Source: Moniliophthora roreri (Eukaryota; Basidiomycota; Agaricomycetes; Agaricales; Marasmiaceae). Taken from it: a DNA stretch of 64,000 bases. Under the pieces are notes generated by a model that searched no databases, was not told the origin of the DNA, and saw nothing but the letters and a program-made list of their open reading frames with translations. Made by a program: the position numbers and the translations under genes. Of this stretch, positions 14,767-25,138 are shown one piece after another (positions within the stretch are counted from its first letter, which is position 1; each line of letters starts with the position of its first letter). The stretch lies in NCBI GenBank assembly GCA_001466705.2, contig LATX02000013.1:248001-312000 (forward strand), written 5' to 3'.

Positions 14767-15683
14767 TCAATGGGAACTTTCCCCATTTCCATAAATGTTG
14801 GTGTTGGATCCAAAATGGCAGTTGTTATAAGTGTTATAATTAGTGACGTGCTGGTGTCCTTGACAAGGAGCGAGAATTCCGAAAAAATGCGGTTCGGAGG
14901 CGTGAGCGAGAGGTTGTGCGCTGCTACCGCCATCATCTCGACGTGCAAGTTCTGGTGGTGAGGAAGGTTGGCTGACCGGAGCCTGTCGAATGGAAGTCGG
15001 AGTGAACACCTGCGACGGGGAGCGTGGATTGGTTGCTGCGGATCCCGTTCGGTCTGGCTGGAAGCGAACCAACCATTGCTGTAAAGGAGCGAGAAGTAGC
15101 TGGAAGGAATCCAGTAATTTGGAGAAGCGGAGTAGTGAACGATCGAAAGAACTATCCAGCTATGTATCATCCTCATGAGACGAGAACTTGTCAAAATGGA
15201 AGAAAAGCGTACTGAAAAATGGCGCCTAGCGTTCTGAAATTCTCGTTTATAGCCCCGCATCCTTACGTCGAACTGACTTTCATCGATTGGGCCCTTGATG
15301 AATATAAGGATGCTATTCATGGTCCTATGCAATATTCATTTCAGTCAAGAACTCAAACAAGAGGTACCATCACGCACCCTCTGAGCTCCTCCAAATAACA
15401 CTGCAGAGAAACTCGTTCCTCCTGCATCATCGCATCAATTCTCTCCTTGACACTGTTCGCCACACCAAAAACTTCTAGGGCAAGGCGTTTGAGATCTTGT
15501 TTCCTGTTTGTTGCATTCTAGAGCGTTCTTCAACAAATGTTTGGAAAGACAAGAGCCTAGAGGTGGACACACCTGAGCCTCTCCGAGGATTTTCCAGGCG
15601 AGCTCCTGCACGTGATCAAAAGTATCGTACTGATCGACCCGCGCGTCGCTGCGGCTCAAGCTAGTCGATGGGCTGTTGGGCAT
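14767..15683 (-). CDS. Small protein with helical N-terminal region and Asn-rich tail, copy B
   Basis: Predicted 251 aa from exons 15573-15683, 15378-15517, 15213-15324 and 14767-15159 (minus strand), all GT-AG and in phase. Residues 1-120 are rich in amphipathic-helix patterns (VQELAWKILGEAQ, KRLALEVFGVANSVKERI, LLRFSKLLDSFQLLL). The pattern, including the first-exon to FIKGPID spacing, resembles the MLKL/HeLo-like four-helix domains found before kinases in agaricomycetes; this is inference. The middle is Pro/Ser-rich and disordered. The last 35 residues are rich in Asn, Tyr and Gly (NYNTYNNCHFGSNTNIYGNG), a composition seen in amyloid-forming signalling motifs. Tail-to-tail with kinase B; a decayed copy lies head-to-head with kinase A. 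The repeated pairing suggests a shared role. Confidence 0.7.
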
Positions 15684-16651
15684 GATTGAGAAAGGTCCTC
15701 AGCTGCCTTGGAGGGTGGGTCCGGATCCGCGAATCCTGCATCTTGGTTTTTGAAGAAAACGTTACAACTCACGGAAGAGTGTCACATTAAACAGTGTTCC
15801 GCATCAATTCGAACGTTCCGCTCTGAGGCGATGCTATTAATAATGAGATTATCAAGCTTATCGACAACGGCTCCGTCCTGAGGCTGTACGAGACCTGCTC
15901 ACGAGTTGGCCGCCTGTCTGGACGAGTGTCCTTCCTTCACCTACATCCTGGTTATCGGCCATGGCAGCGTTCGACTACCCAACGCAAAGACGAATAGGCC
16001 GCGATCTACCCTGTGTTCGACTTGACGATTATAACTCATCGTGGCCATTTTTGCGGTGAATCACTGTGGAGTTCAAGTTGAATTTCTTTGACTTCAACCC
16101 CTGGCAGATTTGTTGCCCGGTGGGGAGATTTACCCTTTGGTGGGCACGACATCTTAAACGTGGTCAAGTCGACCACAGCAGACGCAATTTATGGCCGTTA
16201 TGTTTGTCTTCTCCGCTACTGGCACGAGGCCTTGGATAGGATGTAATTGCCTCCCTCACTTGTTGGCGCTGCACCAACAGAATTTTTCGCATTTTTGCTC
16301 TCTTCGGAGGGTTCCAGCTTGTGCAGCTGTCTCGTTTCAGCCACCACTTGTATAAGTAGACGAGAAAGAAGAATAAATTTTACAGACTTCGGATTTAGTC
16401 GGACAATGGTCCATGGACTTGGAAAAATGAGTCAGGATGGTGAACGGATTGTATTTTCTGCCATCGCCAAAATGTCACCCCATAATACCTCTCGCTTCGT
16501 TACTATCATACTCCAGGATACTGGCTTTATTCGTTGAAGGCTAAAGTCGAGGTAAAATGTTTTGGAATTCAGTTCAAAAATGATATCTGATCCTATCACA
16601 GCTCGTTCCAGGAGTTGGCCCAAAAATTTTTCTTGAAGACTTGCATCCATC
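15684..16651. other. Intergenic stretch without a recognised gene
   Basis: Contains open frames up to about 96 codons, but none matches a family I know. It must hold the aspartokinase promoter; no TATA box is obvious within 100 nt of ATG 16652. Confidence 0.4.
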
Positions 16652-18688
16652 ATGTCCAGTGATACCCAGTCATCTTCATCATCCTCATCTACGCCAATGT
16701 CTTCACCTCCCCAGACGCCCCCGAATCTACATCAAAACAGTATCGATCCAGAGTCAAAATGGCTAGTACAAAAATTTGGTGGTACAAGCGTTGGAAAGTA
16801 CCCAGTAAAAATAGCCAAAGATGTCGTTTCGTGCGTATCCAGGCCACTTTTGACCTCATCATTGGACTGAATGGCTTACAGGAACTATATTGACTCAAAC
16901 AAAGTCGCCATCGTATGCTCAGCATGTTCTGGATCAACAAAAGCCCTCGGTACAACCAATATGCTTCTCAGAGCCGCATCTGAAGCTATTAAACGACGCC
17001 CAAAGAACCACAGGACACCTGGTACTGGTGCAGCTACTCCAGCTGGGTTCGGTCTATTTGGACAAATACGAGAGATACCCTATTCCCCAACGTCCCCTAG
17101 TACTCCTTCACGGAGCCGTTCCTCTTCAGGACCCGAACACAACGTTTTAGACGCCCTGACACCACTCACAGTCCCAAGCTGTGGTCAAATCCAACCCGAA
17201 TTCAACGTCACAGTCGACCTTATCCGTTCAGAACACTACAAAGCAGCCAAGGAGGCCATCACGAACGATGATATTCGCAAAGAGCTCGAGGAGGAGATTG
17301 ACCGGGACTGTGACTGGCTACGCAGCTTCCTGTTCGCGTCACAAGTCATTGATGAGATTTCGCCGCGGTCAAAGGATAGTATTGTTGGCTTGGGAGAGAG
17401 ACTGGCGTGTAAATTCATGACGGCTGTTTTTCGGGATCAGGGGATTGATGCGGAATATGTGTCGTTGGAGGATATTGTGCCGCAGGTGGAAGATGAAAGC
17501 GAGGGCACGTTAGATCAAAGTTTCTATGACCGTGTCGCTGAGGCTGTTGGAAAGCGAGTGAAGCAGTGTGGTAGAAGAGTGCCTGTAGTTACTGGTGAGT
17601 CTCTTGACAGAACTAAGATTACTTGTATCTGACCTTCTCTCAAGGCTTCTTCGGCCCGGTCCCAGGCTCTCTCCTCACCCAAGTCGGTCGTGGCTACACA
17701 GACCTTCTCTCCGCACTCCTCGCAGTGGGCCTTGAAGCTTCCGAACTCCAGATCTGGAAAGAAGTCGACGGTATCTTCACAGCCGATCCACGAAAAGTCC
17801 CTACAGCACGTGTCTTGCCCATCATTTCACCCGATGAAGCAGCCGAGTTGACCTACTATGGCTCTGAAGTCGTTCATCCGTTTACTATGGAGCAGGTTAT
17901 TCGGCGCAAGATACCCATTCGGATAAAGAACGTCGAGAATCCTCCTGGAGAAGGGACGGTTATATATCCAGACCCTGAGGTGGTGGATGCGTCGCATGAA
18001 GCTGGGGTCGTTCCGAACGGGATACCGGAACCGATACCGAGGTCGAAACTACATGAGATGGCTCTAGCGGCTCTGCATGCTCAGAACGACTTTAGGAAGC
18101 TCCCAACAGCAGTGACGATCAAGGAGCACATCATCGTCATCAACATCAACTCGAACAGGAAAAGCGTATCGCATGGGTTCTTTGCTGGGATATTCGGGAC
18201 GCTAGATCGGTTTGGGGTGGTGGTTGATTTGATTAGTACGAGTGAGGTGCATGTTAGTATGGCGATTGAAGATGCGCTAGCGCCAAAGATTTTGGATAGG
18301 CTCGTTAGGGAGCTGAAAAAGAACGGAACTGTGCGTACCATTCCCATTACTTATACGTCATACTCACCTAAAACTAGGTCACTGTTCACAACAATATGGC
18401 TATTCTATCTTTAGTCGGGAAACAAATGCGTCATTTGGTTGGAGTAGCTGGTCGTATGTTCACCACGTTGGGACAAGGAAACGTCAATATCGAAATGATC
18501 AGCCAGGGTGCAAGCGAGATTAACATCTCGTGTGTTATAGATGGAAGAGATGCGGTCAAGGCGTTGAATCTGATTCATCAGAGTTGTTTGCAGATACCGC
18601 CGCGAGGGAGAAGTGAGTGTTTTACCCTTTTTTTTCTTCTCCCTGAGGATGCTAACAGCTTTGTACAGTGGGCCCATGGCTATTTTGA
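16652..18688 (+). CDS. HOM3: Aspartate kinase (aspartokinase)
   Basis: Phosphorylates L-aspartate with ATP, the first step to homoserine, threonine and methionine (the yeast gene is HOM3); cytosolic. Exons 16652-16830, 16882-17594, 17645-18330, 18378-18612 and 18669-18688 give 610 aa, the usual fungal length. A Ser/Pro-rich leader of about 35 residues precedes the amino-acid kinase domain. KFGGTSVG is at residues 41-48. SRSKDS-type text, GLGERL and TGFFGPVPG follow, then VGRGYTDLLSALLAVGL, the aspartate-binding region with EVDGIFTADPR, and EAAELTYYGSEVVHP. Two ACT domains for threonine feedback lie at about 450-525 and 526-600. The last exon codes only MGPWLF. Residues 130-170 form a Ser/Pro-rich insertion typical of fungal enzymes. 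No damage seen. Confidence 0.95.
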
Positions 18689-19980
18689 TGCCGTCGATTC
18701 TCTAGTACCTGAGTAAGATCTAGATGTACATTGCTGTATTTGATGTAGGATGTTTTCGGTAGATGTACAATATCATTGCATTGCCGAGTTGAAATTGCTG
18801 TTACGGTGGCCACGGTGTCCTTAACCACGACCATCATGACCTCCCGTCTCGTGGTCATGAGTCTCAGCATTTGGACCTTCAAACCCGAGACGACCAGCTC
18901 TATTTGTATGAACGGACAAGAATTCTTGGGCGTCTTGTAGAATAAGGAAGGAAGATGAAGGTCACGGTGAGCGCCACTCCCCGATACCTTCATCTTTCTT
19001 ACGTTTTCATGTTGAACAGAAACAGCGATCTGCTGTTTGCTTTCAATCACGTCAGACCTACCCATTCGAGTCCCGAAAATGATACGGCGTCGAGCCTCGA
19101 GGCAACTACCAACCACAGTTTCCGGGGATATCGTGCGAGGCAGTCTACCAAAGTAATCACGAGGAGCTGGACACGAAGAATGTAGCGATATACGGTGCGC
19201 TTAAATGTAATTATTCTCTTTGCTCTGCGTTTCTGACACTCCCTTGGGTGAGAAGCTCTACAAGTGAAGTCGTGAAGCAGTCCAAACTCGAAGACCTCGT
19301 ACACAACAGAACCCCGGTACCGCTGGTCCGAAACACGCAAAATCAAGAAAACTTCTGACGTCTCAGTCGCTTCTTGATGATGATGCACTCCCGTACCCAC
19401 TAGTTCTTCCAGATCCAGAACGCGTATAAATCTTCCGTTCTTGATTCTTCATGAAGGACTATTTCAGGCTATCTCTCAACTCGTGTTGTGGTGTTTTTAT
19501 TTTACTCCTCCTTCGATGAACTCTAGTGCCACATCCTTTCTCAGCAGGAACGTTTTGACCAGGATCCGGTGACCAGGTCCCACTGACACGCTGTCGTACC
19601 ATTGACGCTCGAATGTCCGAAGTTGTCAATATTTTATCCAAAGAAGACAAGTGGACCTACATTTCTCGGAAGTACGCCCTCTTGAATCAAGACCATTCTG
19701 TTGTACCCTGCTTCACATCTGTGGACTTCTCCCTCCCACAACGACAAATAACCGCTTTGCTCGTTCAAAGGAAGACGGATCGCTGGGAAATATATCGCAT
19801 CACAGCGTGTTTGATTGGATTGGGCGGCTACGTCAAACGCGGGTTTTAAAGGCGCAAATTTTTGTTGCCTGGCGCCCGTTTTGGTCTTGCTGTGAGTTCA
19901 CTCGATATACTTCCTGATCCCTTCACTGACTCACCTCCTTGTTCAGCAGATTAGACAAATCCTCGAAAGTACCAAGTCTT
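18689..19980. other. Unresolved stretch, possible minus-strand gene
   Basis: On the minus strand, an open piece at about 19055-19150 reads RLPRTISPETVVGSC and continues to a possible GT donor. A His/Gly-rich piece ends with a stop near 18830 (about 18830-18935; NAETHDHETGGHDGRG). I could not join them into a gene I recognise. On the plus strand, the frame of the next gene is open from 19939. A second overlapping frame is also open from about 19944 to 20160. The longer plus-strand frame was preferred because it continues through eight exons. Confidence 0.2.
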
Positions 19981-22304
19981 ATGAGTTCAGATCGACTGAT
20001 GAAGGAAGATATTGGGTCAATGATAACAGTGTTGGGTGTGGTGATAGCAGCGGTCCATATCGCTATTCAATCCGACAAACACAGCACTCGCCTTCAACGA
20101 GCGCTGACTATACAGAGGGAATGCGAAGAGTTCCTGGGAGCTCTGAAAATGGGAGATTTTGAACTTGTGCAGGAGATGGAGGATGGGTTCTTGGATAAGA
20201 CAAAGGACAATCTAGAAGCGTGAGTATAAGAAGTCTTCATGTCGAGATCCCCACTGAAACTAACGCGACGAGTTCAGATGTAGACGTTATCTTGAAGACC
20301 CAGAAATCCGAGCATCCGCAATGTCCACCGAGTACAGGGACTGGTTGAAAATCTCGATTGAGCTCAAGACCTTACTACATTATCTACAACGGTTCAGGCA
20401 AAGTCTTTCGGTATGTCAAGCGGTCTTGCGGGATGAATGTGCATGCTCATCGTTTGCAGGAAGCTTCCATCCATACGTCGTCATCGCCATCGTCTTTGGG
20501 TATTCCTCCCTACCCACCTCGTAAGCCGGATCTTCTTGTTGATGTCATTTCCAAGCAACTCATTTCGCTTCAGGACATACACTTGTTTCAAGTCCATCTT
20601 ACACGCTTATGCCCAACGGGTCGAGTGATCCACGTACAGTTCCACCGGGGTCTCACACCAAATCGAATCTTGTGAGACGAGCGTCGAATGATTTCACGTC
20701 CATGCCATTACCGAATCCGTCCAGTCCACATACAAACCCGATCTATCACAATTCCGGTCATCAGTCCGATGCTTCTCATTACGCACCGGGCTACTCTCCT
20801 CCGCTTCCCCGACAACTTGATCCGAATCTTCCCTCTCCCTCGTCGGCATCGCCGCACCTTCACCGTCGGCAATCAATCAACCTTCCCCAGTCCACAACAT
20901 CTCCTATCTATGCACAGCAGAATACGAGCCGCCAGTCTGTTAATACTAACTCACAGAATTTCCCTCAATCATCTGCACCTGCCCAGCATCATGCTGGTCG
21001 CCATTCAATCAGCATGCCCCCAGGTCCTCCTATGTACGCACATTCAGATTCAAGTCACCAGTCTGTCAACTTCCCTTCACAAAACTATCCTCAATCGCCC
21101 GCACCTATTCCGTACAACACTGGGCATCAATCGATTAGCTTCCCTCAACCTCAGTTCACGCCTGCTTCCATCTATGCACATCCTAATTCCAGTCGACAAT
21201 CGGTCAACGGCCCTTTGCAGAACTACCCGCAGTCGTCCCCGTCTATTCAACGTCACGCTAGTCGCCATTCGATCAGTATCCCCCCGTCCACAACATCTGG
21301 TCCCATTTTTGCACATTCCAACTCAAGTCGACAATCGGTCAATATATCTCCACCGAATGTGCCTCAGTCAGCGACTGTCGATCCTGTACGTCCTAGCCTC
21401 TATGCACCTGATGCATCGATGAATGATTCATCGTCTTCGCATCAGTATCAGTTCAACGGAGAACAGTCCATTTATAGACCGCCTCATAGCGGCTCTCTGC
21501 TATCCTTTACTCCTTCGGACAAAAGCGCTACCCCTGGTACGTTGTCTATGGGTCATCTGCTCGTCCAAAGGAGTACTGATTTCATCGTGCAGCCAAAGGC
21601 ATATTGAAGAAGTCCGGAAGGCGATATTCAGAAGGAGCTACTGGGCTCGAGTCCACGCATCAAGCCAGTAAAAGCGGTTTCGCCCCTCATCTATTCAGGA
21701 GTTGGTCAAGTGAGCACTCTACTTTCTCATAAGTACTGCATAGATTTCTGATCCCCTCATCACAGCCACTGCTACTGTTGGGGGCTCTGCGTCGGGTGAT
21801 TCTTCACGAAAAAATAGCAACGGAGAAGAGCGTGGACGACGCTCAAGGCCGCCTCCTGTTGGTAGCGATCGCTATGGCCTAGAACGGTTCTCCCCGACAG
21901 ATATTTTCATACCCGATTTTGAAATAGGCGCAACGGCCTCCGCATTGTCCCACCTTAGTCTTGATCCTGGAAGTCGTTATCCTGATTTTACTGTTCCTCA
22001 AGAAGGTAGTAATTGTGCAAATCCTTTAAGACTGTACCTCATGTTTTCCTTCCCTAGTGCGCCGGAGACGGTCATCGTCCTCAGTCCGTGATTCAGCAAT
22101 ATTGCATCCTAACGCACATAAACGCGAAGGTAAACGCTCTTTTGGCACGTCCTTCTCTATCCACACGGTGTGCTGACCGTTTTGCGCCACACAGGTTCCG
22201 AACATAAATCCTCTAGCAAGCTTGAAAAGAAACACGACAAGAAACACGAAAAGAAACACGAAAAAGGCGACTCCAAGAGAAAGGACAAGGATCACAAGCG
22301 CTGA
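19981..22304 (+). CDS. Low-complexity protein with N-terminal hydrophobic segment, tandem repeats and Lys/His tail
   Basis: 644 aa from exons 19981-20219, 20278-20410, 20460-20520, 20574-21536, 21593-21709, 21766-22005, 22058-22129 and 22195-22304, all GT-AG and in phase; no family recognised. An N-terminal hydrophobic stretch (ITVLGVVIAAVHIAI, about residues 15-30) could be a membrane anchor. A helical region with many charges follows to about 130. Residues 200-440 are Ser/Pro/Gln/His-rich and hold four degenerate tandem repeats of about 42-45 residues, each around SSRQSVN...QNxPQS and RHSIS. The C-terminal 60 residues run RRRRSSSS and then a Lys/His series (KKHDKKHEKKHEK). ATG 19981 is the first in-frame ATG. 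A cell-surface or scaffold role is possible but not shown. Confidence 0.75.
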
Positions 22305-22626
22305 TATTCCCTGTTTTAGTATCTTTGAAACTCATGCCTAGCCTAGGTAGCGTTTACTCAGTACTATGCAAAGTAAAGCTGTAATACCGTTTTCCGGCAC
22401 TCCTATGTGTACTTCTGTGCGTGTTTCATGTTCAAGAGTAGTGCATCTCTCTCCAGATAGAATGGTTGGAGGCCGTGGCTTCATGATTCGTTGGTACTGG
22501 AAAATGTCAGTCTCGTCAGCAATTTGATCGAGGCAGCGGTTGGATGCATCAGTGGTTATTGTAAAGTTTCTCGGTCGCAACACTTTCAGGCACAGCTGCG
22601 CGGCGTCGAAAGAACTAACCCAGAAC
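22305..22626. other. Short stretch with an unassigned minus-strand open frame
   Basis: A minus-strand frame of 81 codons (22338-22583) shows no motif I recognise. The hAT-like element inserted right beside it, so it could be part of an interrupted gene; no continuation was found on the far side. Confidence 0.25.
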
Positions 22627-23217
22627 TAGTGTTGCACGGGCTCAGGCCCAGAGCCATGGGCCGGCCTGAGCCAGGCCTAGTTGAGCCTGAGCCGAGCCGG
22701 GCCCTCTGTAGGGCTTGAGTAGGGCTCAAGGCCCGGCTCTAACTTTCGTGGGCCGTGGCTTTGGGAGATCATAGGTGAAGCCAAAATTCTCACGAATAAA
22801 AAGATTTGCTGCCGTTGACAGATCCGCGGCGCTGTCTTAACGATGACTTCGTCAAGGAACTTCATAATACCTCTATTCCTACCACCATCTTTCACTCTCT
22901 TGAACCTCTTCCAAGCAGAGTACGCTAGGCTGATGCTTAGCACCCAAATGACCTGCACTCAATGATGCAATATGGACGTTGTATCGAGCCTCATGTCTTT
23001 TATGGGATATAGATATAGGTGGTATTAATGTGTAGTCAACCTATTCAACCTATTTTACTTGCGGTACTCATGAGCTGTGGCCCAAGCCTGAGCCGGGCCT
23101 GAGCCAGCCCTCCTTTACGGCCCAAGGCCCGGCTCACAATTTGGATGGGCCTGAGCCCTCTGAAGCCGGGCCCGAGCCACGGTATTTGGGCCGGGCCTGA
23201 GCCCGTGCAACACACTA
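22627..23217. mobile_element. Non-autonomous hAT-like element, 591 bp
   Basis: The left end reads TAGTGTTGCACGGGCTCAGG and the right end is its inverted copy with a two-base insertion (TAGTGTGTTGCACGGGCTCA when read inward). The 8-bp direct repeat CCCAGAAC flanks both ends (22619-22626 and 23218-23225), as expected for hAT transposition. The outer 100-150 bp on each side are packed with GGCCC, GAGCC and GCCCGGC motifs, so they can fold back. The centre is AT-richer and has no transposase. Confidence 0.85.
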
Positions 23218-23225
23218 CCCAGAAC

Positions 23226-23694
23226 TGTGATCTGAGAGGAACTGTGACCCTTGATCTCTAGTTGCGCGAAGCACAGTGTCTGGCTCCAAAACATGCCATT
23301 TGACAGAGAGGAAACACCGTTCAAGTCGAGTCTACTGAGCCCGACAAACTGAGGCTTCTGTTACTTCTGTTGACCCAGAAGACGAAAGAGTTCAACCACG
23401 GTTAAATGAGAATGGTCGTAGAAAGCGGGCACTGGTAGGTCATGATAAGAATACACGGGTACAAATCGGAGGTTCGATATGCGTATCCTCCAATCCTTCT
23501 CCCAATTTTGATAGGAAACTCGGCCGTAAATCTCAAGGAGTCACGGCACCCGCGCCTGCATTATGCGAACTGTTTGACCCATTTGAGCAGCCCAACCCCG
23601 AGAGTAGCGGGAAGCCGCCTACTGATACTCATCTCGCTCGTTCTAGCTTGCGCCCGTGGTTTGAAGATGTGCCGAGTTATTGCCGTTCGCAAGG
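23226..23694. other. Intergenic stretch upstream of the cysteine-rich gene
   Basis: An 85-codon plus-strand open frame (23442-23699) shows no known motif and runs into the promoter region of the next gene, so it is probably spurious. Nothing else was recognised. Confidence 0.35.
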
Positions 23695-23702
23695 TATAAA
23701 AA
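23695..23702 (+). promoter_or_regulatory. TATA box of the secreted cysteine-rich gene
   Basis: TATAAAAA, 77 nt before ATG 23772. The same surrounding text (AAGGTATAxAAACCTG) precedes the paralogue at 29071, so the promoter was duplicated with the gene. Confidence 0.6.
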
Positions 23703-23771
23703 CCTGTAGGTGGTGCTAAGTATTAGCATCGAGCTCTACGACTCTGATATCATCTCACCAAGCACCTAACG

Positions 23772-24328
23772 ATGCAGCTCAAGGCCGCTCTCGTCGTCCC
23801 CTTCGTCCTCGCTGGCCCAGTTTTGTCAATCTGCCCTGGCTTCAATTATGGTATCGGCAACGTTAGGTCCCTTGGTGGCGGCGTCAATCGATGTGAGTAG
23901 GCGTTCTTGATGGGTGTAACACCTCGCTTATTGAACGGTGTAGGGGACGTCTACGACGTGGGTGCATGTTCCCGACGAGCAATCGACTATCTACTGACAG
24001 TGATTGGTAAATAGGCAAACTGCGATGTGGTGGATGGGCTTACCACAAATCAGAACCCTTGCACACAAGGCATATTCGGTTGCACTCCAGCCCCGATTAC
24101 CTTCAATTTCTATAGGAACACCTTCACTGGACTCCAGTGAGTTGTCTTGGTATGATGCCATGCGCCAGGGAGCTGACTTTGCCTGAAGGTATGCTTGCCG
24201 CCCAGACTCTAGGGCTGGTTCTTGCGGTGGTACCTCGATTTCTGTTTGCGTGAGTGACTAGCCCATGGGGCACATAGATGTTGCTGATATTCAAGCTATA
24301 TGAACAGTGCCGCAACGATGGGAATTAA
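23772..24328 (+). CDS. Small secreted eight-cysteine protein, truncated paralogue
   Basis: Predicted 112 aa from exons 23772-23892, 23944-23957 (14 nt), 24015-24136, 24189-24249 and 24308-24328, all GT-AG and in phase. A signal peptide (MQLKAALVVPFVLAGPVLS) is followed by SICPGFNYGIGNV. Eight cysteines stand at residues 21, 48, 61, 68, 89, 98, 106 and 107, at exactly the positions of the paralogue at 29071-30075. The last exon stops after CRNDGN, so the linker and membrane helix of the paralogue are absent. The product would therefore be secreted and effector-sized. Family not recognised. It may be functional, or the 3' part may have been lost; a FunK1-like kinase fragment follows at once. 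Confidence 0.65.
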
Positions 24329-24383
24329 AGGAACGTTGGACAGTGTTTATCCGAATAAAAGTCATTCTGAGTTTGTGATAGGT

Positions 24384-24895
24384 ACAACAGCGCTGCATAT
24401 TCCATGCTTGCTGATGACGATTTGGCACCCCGACTTTATTTCTGCGAGACACTGGTGGGTAGGGTAATCATGGTGGTTATGGACCTTGGGGGGAGGATGC
24501 GTTTCAAGTACCTCCGTCGTGACCTCCCGTCCATCGTTATCGAAGGCATCAAAAGGGCTCTAGGCGTTCTTCATGGAGCAAATCTAGTCTTTTGTGACTT
24601 GAGGCGCAGCAATATCATGATTCGTTGGCTTAACACCAATGGCAACCCGATGCTAAAGAAACGCAAGGGGTCGGACGACACCCTTATACCTGAAGTAGGG
24701 ATGCTGATCGATGTTAATTGGTGCGGGAAAGACAGTAAGGCAAGGTACCCAGATCTCCTGAATGACCCTGAAGAGATGTTATGGGCGCCAGGCGTTCAAG
24801 CTAGTGGGGTGAAGGAGAAGGCTCATGACTTGGGAATGCTGGAGAAACTTGACAATATCGAGAGCAGGGGTCCCGAGCGCACCTGTCAGCTGTAA
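24384..24895 (+). pseudogene. FunK1-like protein kinase fragment, C-lobe only
   Basis: The frame, entered from a possible splice acceptor near 24381, reads RYNSAAYSMLADDDLAPRLYF and then VMVVMDL. It carries the catalytic loop VFCDLRRSNIM, the metal-binding segment MLIDVNWCGK (usually DFDW), ARYP, and the end motif EKAHDLGMLEKL before a stop at 24893-24895. This is the C-terminal lobe of the FunK1 family common in agaricomycetes. The N-lobe with the ATP-binding lysine was not found upstream, where the cysteine-rich gene lies. The open frame itself is not broken, so it may be a truncated duplicate or the 3' end of a gene with undetected exons. Confidence 0.6.
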
Positions 24896-25138
24896 TGGGA
24901 AGCAATGACCCTGCTTACTATACGTTACTTTAAGTGTAATACACTGACGTTGATATACAACTAAGATATAATTTGTTGGCCATGATGAACACAGTGTGAA
25001 GGAAGAGAAGAGGAAGGACTGCGTGAGAACAGTCTGTCGCGAAACTCAACTCTTACCCGCTCTACCATCTTTCAGCTCTACGTCCACCAGAGGCTGTATA
25101 CGGCGGGGGTATACCAATATACAGAATATCTTCTCTGT

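Noticed and set aside
14673..15332. A single 219-codon minus-strand protein
   Set aside because: It reads through two introns. The spliced path 14767-15683 gives the conserved C-terminal text and matches copy A.
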